Below are positions 57,127-64,000 of a DNA stretch of 64,000 bases, piece by piece; position 1 is the first letter of the stretch; every line of letters starts with the position of its first letter. Made by a program: the position numbers and the translations under genes. Location: assembly GCA_039583875.1 (NCBI GenBank), contig CM077147.1:154031846-154095845 (forward strand). Direction: 5' to 3'. A model generated the notes under the pieces. It saw nothing but the letters and a program-made list of their open reading frames with translations. It was not told the DNA's origin and did no database searches. This DNA comes from Platanthera guangdongensis (taxonomy: Eukaryota > Streptophyta > Magnoliopsida > Asparagales > Orchidaceae).

Positions 57127-57330
57127 TTAAAAATTGGCATAACTCTCATTGCCAATCATGATCCTTTTGACATTATAACAAGGATCCCTGATTCCTGCGC
57201 CGATTACGAGCGAATCATGGTGGGGAATTCGAAATCCCACCAGGTCTTCGTTGCTGAAGGTGATGGTGCAGTCTTGCCTCAGCTTTTTGTCTTCGTGACC
57301 CCTCTCAGGAATGAAAACTGGGAGTATCTG
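57127..57330 (-). pseudogene. Element H protease remnant
   Basis: TITFSNEDLVGFRIPHHDSL, then VIGAGIRDPCYNVKRIMIGN and ESYANF. The active-site triplet should start with Asp; here it is Gly (57151-57153) followed by Asn-Glu, so both the catalytic Asp and the following Gly are lost. It lies only about 100 bp from the primer site, so gag is missing. Confidence 0.7.
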
Positions 57331-57425
57331 GGGGAGAGATCCACGACCCCTGTGATGGTCAAGATATGGTCTACCATTGGCAAAGGGTAAGGTCCGTTGA
57401 TCCTCTGAGGATGACAGAAAATCAA

Positions 57426-57444
57426 TTCCCACAGATAGCGTCAA
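57426..57444 (-). other. Element H post-LTR primer-site region
   Basis: TTGACGCTATCTGTGGGAA on the minus strand resembles the sequence that follows the 5' LTR in Tat elements, with a few substitutions. It fixes the LTR 3' end near 57445. Confidence 0.5.
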
Positions 57445-58377
57445 GATATTGCGGCCTAACTCGATGCTCCAGTCGGACCGGAATAACCTGGACCGCCTTA
57501 GCTTTCGTAGCGATCGAGCGCACACATAGTCAATGAGATAGAGAGATTGTGAACATGAAGTTTTTATGTGGAAAAATCCCTCAATTGGGTAAAAACCCGC
57601 GTGACCGGGTCTGTGCCGGTCAAAGTCCACTATTTGTTTGCGGTTACAACTTTCATGGAGAATCATGGGTGATAGGCCGCTCCTCGTTACACTTTGGAGG
57701 TGATATAGAGAGTTGATGGCTCGTGGCAAACAACAAGCTGATCCACATAGACTGTTAGCTGGGGAATCATGGGAAAACGAGGTGCTTTTGTTGCAAGGAT
57801 CTCCTCCTTGCTGTTCTTCGGGGACTTAGGCGGATTTTGACGATGAGGCGACGACGTGCCGGTAGCTTGCAAGCTGCTTGGAGGAGACTTGAAGATGACT
57901 TGAAGGTTGGATGAAGATAACATGATATATGACTTGAAAATGGCTCGTAGGAAGAATCCGGCAGAGCTCTAGCCCGAGGAAGAAAAAAAGCTGAGGAGGA
58001 AAAAAAATGAGAAATTAGGAGGCATGGAGGCCTTTTTATAGACTCCAGGAGGTGGTTAATGTGGTTATGCGGCTATCCGCACACCGTAACCACCCAAATT
58101 TATAATTTAATTATGGGTTTGGATTGTATAATTCCCGCTATATAACCTTCATTATGTCCATGATGCCCCCCACTAACGATGGAAGTTACGTGTGCGGTTT
58201 TTCTTGAGAATGAACGGTCGCGATCCCGCCGAGCCGATCTGACGACGAAGAAGGGAGGTGACGTCACAGCCGACGGGAGAGGGCGGCTCCGCGACCAAGG
58301 GGGGAGGGCCTACCCCCGATGAGGGAGTCAGTCAGCCCCTGCGCTAGCTGCCTCCTGCCGGCAAGGTGCTGGCTGGC
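57445..58377 (-). mobile_element. Element H 5' LTR (outer limit unknown)
   Basis: From the primer region to the insertion point of TRIM-1, and perhaps beyond 58901. Contains a TATA box, a nested hairpin just upstream of it (58063-58095, GTGGTTA/TAACCAC around GCGG/CCGC) and a long pyrimidine-rich transcribed part. Frames through 57330-57920 are LTR sequence, not genes. No second LTR is in the window for comparison. Confidence 0.55.
58031..58040 (-). promoter_or_regulatory. TATA box of element H LTR
   Basis: TATAAAAAGG on the minus strand, followed by CCTCCATGCC and a pyrimidine-rich stretch. Same decamer as in G. Confidence 0.6.
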
Positions 58378-58901
58378 TGTGGAAACCACCCGTCACCACA
58401 CATCTTCCCAAAACCCCGATGTAGTAGGAAGGGGGGACGGGGGTACATAAACACCAAGGACCACCCGCTGCAGGCGATGTGGGACTAATCCATCCACGGG
58501 ATGGAGGGGATATTCCGCCACACGGGGGCCCACCGGGGTCAACACCCAGACCTGGAACGCAATGGGGAAGCCCAAATATGCGGTCCCACACACACCCAAT
58601 CCCGCTAGACCTTTGTTCTCAACACACCCCCGCAGCGGGATGGCTCTGATACCATGTGGAAACCACCCGTCACCACACATCTTCCCAAAACCCCGAGGTA
58701 GTAGGAAGGGGGGACGGGGGTACATAAACACCAAGGACCACCCGCTGCAGTCGATGTGGGACTAATCCATCCACGGGATGACGGGGATATTCCGCCACAC
58801 GGGGGCCCACCGGGGTCAACACCCAGACCTGGAACGCGATGGGGAAGCCCAAATATGCGGTCCCACACACACCCAATCCCGTTGGACCTTTGTTCTCAAC
58901 A
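58378..58901 (-). mobile_element. TRIM-1: complete 524-bp element with a 30-bp internal region
   Basis: Two 247-bp LTRs (58378-58624 and 58655-58901; minus strand TGTTGAGAAC to GGTTTCCACA) differ at about seven positions. Between them are 30 bp: the 20-base primer site TGGTATCAGAGCCATCCCGC (minus, 58654-58635) and a 10-base purine tract TGCGGGGGTG. Perfect TSD CTGGC at 58373-58377 and 58902-58906. No coding capacity. Confidence 0.92.
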
Positions 58902-59957
58902 CTGGCCACGGGGCATAGCCGACCGGAGCCGGCGGAGGGGATAGGGCGCTCCATGCCAAACAGACATGATCATGACCATGGGTGATGTAGATTGACCGTG
59001 TTGAAACCAAGACTTGGTCTCAACGAGGAGTTTGGACCCAAAGGGGAAAGCTTACGCCTACTTCTCCTGAACCAACACTCTTGACCAGAGAATTAAGAAC
59101 TACAAATAGACCTCGGGATGCAGCGTGGAGATCCCACCATACACCCGGAGGGTCTCAGAGCGCTTCCCCTCCCAAGCCAAAAGCTGAGCCGGGTGGGCAC
59201 CTTAGGGAGGCTCTGAAGGATAAAAGCCAGAGAGCTGCAATGACTCCCAAAGGTTCCCTTAAGGGTCTATTTACAGTTTTCCAAGTCTGGTCTGCAAATA
59301 GCGCCACTCTGTCGTTTGGTTTTTACTATACGCAGTCCCAGATTGGTCTGCCAGCAGCGAAATCCGCTGTTTGAGAGGCTATTGGCAGACCCATAGAGGT
59401 ATCCTTCTAAATCTACTACTGGGCGAGTGGTCGCGACCGCTAGCACTCGCCTGTAGTGGCGAGTGCGCCCCAAAGTGACTGGCACTCGCCTCCTAGGTCT
59501 GAGACGAGTGTGAGTCCATTTACTCCACTCGACCCAGTCTTTTGATGGCTCGAGCTTTTGCGTCTCGGGAAGCTTATGGATCACTGCGCTCGCTAAGCCG
59601 ACTCGTCATGGCGATCATTCGTCGAGCCGACTCGCCAGGCCTCATTCTTCTTTTAGGCGACCAGATTCTATCCCAATGGCCCACTCGCCAATCATGGGTT
59701 GTACAGACCGCATGTTCGTGATCGGAGGAGATCGTTTATCACGTGGCAGGACCCGCTTTTGCAGATTCGTCATAAATTGGTTAATCGGATTGAGTGCATC
59801 CCGAGCGCTCATTTTCACTTTATATGTATTTTTAATATTTTTTGGAGTTATATTTTATATATAACGGACGACGGTAAACATTCACGAGGGTGCCCAATCG
59901 TCCCCTCATTATAAAGAAGGGCGGATGTTCGGGTTTCATTTTATTTCTAAATTTGTG
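58902..59957. other. Unclassified LTR-like sequence with ACTCGCC inverted motifs
   Basis: The first part may continue the sequence interrupted by TRIM-1. GAAACCAAGACTTGGTCTCAA near 59003 is a hairpin. From 59421 to 59690 CACTCGCC and GGCGAGTG alternate (59421, 59444, 59458, 59482, 59630, 59682). TATATATAACGG near 59856 could be a TATA box. No gene and no LTR border found. Confidence 0.45.
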
Positions 59958-61039
59958 GGGCAATGGGCAAAATGCACCCTCGAAATATAGATTTTTGGCA
60001 AAATGCATCACAAAAGTTTAAAATTGGCAAAATTAGGTCTGCCCAAAAGGCCCGATCGGGCCGGCCCGGACCGGGCCTGATCGGGCCCGGGCTTTTGCAA
60101 ACCGGGCCGAGCCCGGACCCCTTCTTTATCGGGCTCGGGCCGGGCCCGGGCTTTGACCCCGGGAAGGGGCCCGAGCCGGCCCCCCGGGCCAGGCCGGGCC
60201 GGGCCGGGCCCAGGCCGGGCCCTCTTAAGAAAAAAAAAACTACTTAAAAAAAATTAAAAAATGAAATAAGTGAGAGAGAGAGTAAGAGAGTAAGAGAGGG
60301 AGAGAATAAGTGAGAGAGAGAGTGGAAGAGAGAGAGTGAGTGAGTGGAAGAGAGAGAGAGAGAGGGGGAGTGGGAGAGAGAGAGAGAGAGGGGATCGGGT
60401 AGAGGGGGGGTTTATAAAAAAAAATTTAATAAAATTTTTTTTAAATAAAATATGGCCTAGGGCCTAGGCTTTTGCCTAGGCCCTAGGCCAAAGCACTGCA
60501 GCCAGCAGGGCTGCTGCAGCCCTGCTGGCTACAGTTCCAACTAAGAGCAAGAGCCGTTGGATTTCCAACGGCTCTTAGAGCCGTTGGCAGCAGGTCCGGG
60601 CCCGGCCTGCAGGGCCCTAGTCCGGGCTTCGCCCGGGCCCGGGTCCGGGCCCAGGCCGGCCCGATTTTCGGGCTTTGCCCGGCCCGGCCCGGGCCGGGCA
60701 TCGGGCCGGGCTAGCCCCCAAAACCAGAGCCCTGTAAGGGCCCTGAGCCCTGTCGCGGCCCGGGCCGGGCCGGGCCGGGCCGAAAAAGGCTTTCGCCGGG
60801 CCGGGCTAGGGCCGGCCCACTGGGCCCGGGCCGTTTTGGGCAGGTCTAGGCAAAATGCACCCCCAAAGTGGATTTTCTTGGCAATGTGCACCCTAAAGTG
60901 TACATTTTGGTCATTTTTATTTTTTGTAGTAGTGAGGGGCACATTGCAAGAGAAAACCCACTTTTACAGCCAATTTTAAACTTTCGGGGTGCATTTTGCC
61001 AAAATCCTATATTTGTAGGGTGCATTTTTGCAAATTGCC
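59958..61039. mobile_element. MULE-type MITE (foldback), host of a hAT MITE
   Basis: Perfect 9-bp TSD AAATTTGTG (59949-59957, 61040-61048). Terminal inverted repeats GGGCAATGGGCAAAATGCAC and, from the right, GGCAATTTGCAAAAATGCAC; the arms pair over about 70 bp (59958-60027 with 60968-61039) and again internally (60865-60955). Without the hAT insertion it is about 260 bp. No coding capacity. A 9-bp TSD is typical of Mutator-like elements. Confidence 0.85.
60034..60848. mobile_element. Non-autonomous hAT element rich in GGGCCGGGCC
   Basis: Perfect 8-bp TSD GGCAAAAT (60026-60033, 60849-60856). Ends TAGGTCTGCCCAAAA and, from the right, TAGACCTGCCCAAAA. The outer thirds are repeats of GGGCC/GGCCC; the centre has GA-rich DNA (60270-60395) and three palindromes (60454-60488, 60496-60530, 60549-60576). 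Frames through it (Pro/Gly/Arg-rich) are not genes. Confidence 0.9.
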
Positions 61040-61178
61040 AAATTTGTGAGAAGAAATCAAATTCGGCACTCATTTTGGTTGTGCGAGACCTGGGATTAAT
61101 TTCTGATTTTTTCCGTCACTGTTCTTTATTCCATTTGATTTATTCCATTTATTACTATTCCCGTAAAAATGATCCCGT

Positions 61179-61560
61179 ATGAGCCCTAAAGCCACGGCGC
61201 GACAGTTTTACCCTCGATTCCTGCTTCCGGTAGGAGGATTCATCGTCTGCCTATTCATCGTCTGCCTCCTCCTCTCGAACGCCTACAGCCGCAAATCACC
61301 AGTCACTGGTCTTCTCCCAGCCGCACGCCCCATCCTGTTCACCTTCTTCCTCGCCGGCAACCGACAGCCGTCGCTCCTTTCCGCCTACCTGCAACACCGA
61401 CTCGTTCCCGCCGCTCTTCTCCTCCTCCGACGGCAAGAACGAAACCCTCCAGCCGCTTGCCGCTGTCCGCCCTAGCTTTGCCACTGCCATCCCTCGCTGT
61501 CCTGTGTCGGACGAGCCTGTCCAGGTGAATTTCAGGAAGTTTCATTCCTGGCAGTCGTAA
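61179..61560 (+). pseudogene. Possible host gene fragment: N-terminal exon with membrane anchor
   Basis: ATG at 61179 gives MSPKATARQFYPRFLLPVGG followed by FIVCLFIVCLLLSNAYSRK, a basic stretch plus a hydrophobic segment like a signal anchor of a type II membrane protein. That frame stops at 61475. From about 61312 the next frame reads plausible protein (LFSSSDGKNETLQPLAAVRP, CPVSDEPVQV) to a stop at 61558, so a one-base indel may separate them. CAG/GTGAAT near 61523 could be a splice donor. I do not recognise the family. It could be noise in GC-rich DNA. Confidence 0.3.
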
Positions 61561-61845
61561 GATTTGAGTAATTCGAAATTGACATCTGCTCATACAGCCA
61601 CCTTGAAGCCCCGCATCAGGCCCGTCCAACACCTTATTGCCCCCATCCTGAAACCTTTTGTGATCCATCCAACATTCCACCATTTCCAATACATTTTCTC
61701 TCATCCGGTCAACATTCCTGCAGCCCTAACCCAAATCAGCACTACAGTATCCGCCGCCATTTCCTGGAACCACGCCACCGTCTCGGATTCCCCATGCTTG
61801 TCAATATTGTTGTATTGTGTTGTAATTTTTCTGTATTAAATTCTT
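61561..61845. other. Unassigned sequence
   Basis: No supported gene or repeat. It may be intron or intergenic DNA next to the gene fragment. The TSD of TRIM-2 (ttctt) is at its end. Confidence 0.4.
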
Positions 61846-62179
61846 TGTTAGGTTTGACCTAACTCAACCTGAAAACCGGCTCAACAGGTGAGGATTGTCC
61901 TTGCCATATAAACAGATCAGACCAGAGTGGATTGGCGGTGTGAGACTATTATTAACATCCCCCGTCACCCATAGCATGGATTGACCGGACGGAACCGGGA
62001 TACAAAGCTCATGGGCGGACCGGACGGAACCGGACAGAAACTGGATGGAACCTGGCTTTGATAGCATGTTAGGTTTGGCATAACTCAACCTGAAAAAACC
62101 GGCTCAACAGGTGAGGGTTACCTTGTCATATAAACAGATCAGACCAGAGTGGATTGGTGGTGTGAGACTATTATTAACA
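61846..62179 (-). mobile_element. TRIM-2: complete 334-bp element
   Basis: LTRs 61846-61957 (112 bp) and 62067-62179 (113 bp), minus strand TGTTAATAATAG to AAACCTAACA. Primer site TGCTATCAAAGCCAGG (62066-62051) and purine tract GGTGACGGGGGA (61969-61958) bound a 109-bp internal part with ACCGGACGGAACC repeats. Perfect TSD TTCTT (61841-61845, 62180-62184). No coding capacity. Confidence 0.92.
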
Positions 62180-62184
62180 TTCTT

Positions 62185-63091
62185 GATGATAATGCCATAT
62201 GTGTTTGGATTTTGCGAACGCGGGTGCTATTGTTACTCCTCTTTTACATCCTATAAAATATGTTTGTGCCAATTTGTTGTTGATAGCATCATTCATGGAT
62301 ACGAACGTGACTTGCTTACATGCTTGAAATTTACAGGTTCATTTGTGTGGACTTGCTAAATTATATAACTATTGTTGCTATAATTTAATTCCGGATAAAT
62401 TGTTCGCATGCACGCATCATTTTAATTGATCTCAATAGCATTCAGTCACACATGCACTTTTCACATTTGCACGCAGCGTTGCATCTCGCTTGTCGGCGTA
62501 CCCATATATTGTTCATGCAAGATCGTCCTGCGTCAATGGGGATCCATGATCCGCGCCGGCAAACAAGGTCTTTGACCATCTACTATAAAATTGTGATTTT
62601 AAAATCCTCTCCAAATATTAGAAACACTTATTAGACTTTGCATGTAGATAATTTTTGTGTTAAAATAATAGCAGTTGTCATCTTAGATCTGCAATATCAT
62701 ATAAGAGAAAATGGAAATGACAAGCACCAAGAGCAATGGCTACTATCACATGTAATCAACCAACATAACCCAATTTGCAAGTGGCAATGTAACAACATAA
62801 AACAAATGTTTTTAAAAAATTGGTCATTGCTGCTACAATCTACAATCATCGGAAAAATAAGGCAACAAAATTTTTTTCTTTGGGCACGCCGCCCAGAATC
62901 ATGAAAAAGAGCTTTCATATTCATGATTAACATGCTTATAATTCCATGATAAAATATTTTAATTAATAATCAAAAGGAACATAGCATAATTTCTTAGTTT
63001 TCTTATGCAAAGATGCAACAAAAACATCAGTTCTCTTTGAAGTTACATGAAGCTGGAAGTAGATTTTGAAGGATGCACTTTTATAATGATT
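62185..63091. other. Anonymous AT-rich DNA
   Basis: Nothing supported: short chance frames only, no terminal repeats or RNA gene seen. Confidence 0.5.
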
Positions 63092-63225
63092 AAACAACAA
63101 CAACACTCAAGCCTTTATCTCACTATAGTGGGGTCGGCTATATGGTTCTTTTGTTGTCTTTGCCGGTCCCAAACCTGGATGAAAAATGGTGAGGGTTGTG
63201 TTAAGTAGACAATCAACATAAAATT
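63092..63225 (-). mobile_element. Probable 3' tail of an RTE-type LINE or related SINE
   Basis: On the minus strand TATAGCCGACCCCACTATAG, then GATAAAGGCTTGAGTGTTG and a short (GTT)n tail (plus 63092-63104). This pairing of a GCCGACCCC block and a TTG-repeat tail is familiar from short plant retroposons, most likely RTE-type. Assignment is from recall of the pattern. No coding part remains. Confidence 0.5.
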
Positions 63226-63384
63226 TAGTCACCTTATGAATATGGATCACTTTTATACTGATTAATACTTTAAAATTATGAAAGAATTAAAGTTTAAGAA
63301 TATGAAAAGATAAGCACTTGCATGAAACTAAACCCGAGAATATTACACACACACGAGTGAGAGGCATGGGGCTCCTACCCTATC

Positions 63385-63590
63385 CCAAGGGGCATTTGTC
63401 GTGGGTGACAACCTTTGTCGTGGGGGGATTTGGCGTGGACGTCGACATTTGTCGTGGTCGGCAATATTTATCGTGGGAGGCCAGATTTTTCATAGCGCCA
63501 ACATTTATCCTAAGCAACGATATTGGGCGTAGGCGGGGGACATTGATTGTGGACGGGGACATTGATCGTGAGTGCCATGATTTCAAAATG
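63385..63590 (+). repeat. Degenerate minisatellite around TTTGTCGTGG
   Basis: About nine diverged units of roughly 20-25 bp, such as CATTTGTCGTGGGTG, CCTTTGTCGTGGGGG, CATTTGTCGTGGTCG and CATTGATCGTGAGTG. The open frame through it reflects the repeat. Confidence 0.6.
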
Positions 63591-64000
63591 TTTAAGGGTT
63601 ATTTTGTAATAACATGTGATTTATATCTATAATTAATAAGTAAATACATTACATTGCTATTATTAAAAAAACAAATTGGTTGCTTAATTATTCTGATGAA
63701 ACCTGCAAATATGGAACAGCCCGGCTCTCCCTCTCCCCTACTTTTAACTTTTATCCTGTAAATGTTGTACTGGTGATTGGAGAAATACATATGTTTGAAC
63801 TTAAATTTCCTGTGGTTTCAGAATGAAGAAAAGAACAGCTTAATTATGGGTAGAGAATGATTAAAAACATTGATGTCAACATTACACTATCGATAGGTAG
63901 AGAAACAGTTTTGTAAATAATAACTTAGTGCAAGCCAAACATCAATACTGATTCATCCTAAATAATTTGAGAATGAACCAATTAGAACTCCTTGCAAACC
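63591..64000. other. Anonymous AT-rich DNA
   Basis: No supported feature. Confidence 0.5.

Noticed and set aside
57330..57923. A 200-codon minus-strand open frame as a gene
   Set aside because: Only its last 60 or so codons resemble protease; the rest crosses the primer region and LTR of H.
58328..59010. Repeated open frames of about 90-110 codons
   Set aside because: They lie on the two LTRs of TRIM-1 and its flanks; TRIM elements do not code.
60483..60979. Pro/Gly/Arg-rich open frames on both strands
   Set aside because: Translations of GGGCC/GGCCC repeats in the hAT MITE.
62111..62904. Short open frames in the AT-rich right end
   Set aside because: No domain, no codon bias, and one crosses the TRIM-2 border.

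Overview
The window is plant nuclear DNA, almost certainly a flowering plant with a large, repeat-rich genome. Nearly every kilobase belongs to LTR retrotransposons primed by initiator-Met tRNA (primer-binding sites of the form TGGTATCAGA). They belong to lineages known from angiosperms: Tekay/Del-like Ty3/gypsy chromoviruses, a Tat-like Ty3/gypsy element and SIRE-like Ty1/copia elements with an extra ORF after pol. There are also TRIMs, a hAT MITE and a MULE-type MITE. No intact host gene was found; the only candidate is a broken N-terminal fragment near 61.2-61.6 kb. No species can be named from this sequence.

The layout is a nest up to five levels deep, reconstructed from LTR ends, target-site duplications (TSDs) and split copies. 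Element H (Tat-like, minus strand; remains 52.1-58.4 kb or further) appears to contain G (SIRE-like copia; only its 3' tail is here, 44.0-52.1 kb). G's LTR contains F (gag-only element, 45575-51679), and G's internal region ends against the right end of C. C is a Ty3/gypsy element with LTRs of about 3.8 kb, running from left of the window to 44018. C's 5' LTR is split by TRIM-3 (itself split by element A, whose 3.2 kb LTR fills 192-3404) and by B (complete Tekay-like element, 5094-14154). C's 3' LTR is split by D (gag-only, 20419-24880) and by E (27016-43234), a truncated tandem pair of copia elements sharing one LTR. Right of H lie TRIM-1 (58378-58901), an unclassified LTR-like stretch, a hAT MITE nested in a MULE-type MITE (59958-61039), the gene fragment, TRIM-2 (61846-62179), a probable LINE/SINE tail and anonymous AT-rich DNA.

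The coding parts are recognisable gag, protease, reverse transcriptase, RNase H and integrase domains, but every element carries stops or frameshifts, so nothing here looks autonomous. D and F never had pol: both stop at the gag/protease border. They share U5 landmarks with the pol-bearing B, so a B-like element is the plausible helper.

The most unusual signal is structural. Several LTR families carry dense arrays of a family-specific short palindrome, and each array ends just upstream of a TATA or TATA-like sequence. The motifs are ACACGGGCGTGTC in A, B, D and F; TCGTCGA..TCGACGA in E and also in the Ty3 LTRs; and AGCGCTGAGTG/CACTCAGCGC in G. In E the palindrome array also precedes a putative internal promoter for the extra ORF and recurs inside the gag coding sequence. 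In A's transcribed LTR two tandem hairpins keep the same loop while their stems have changed by compensatory substitutions.
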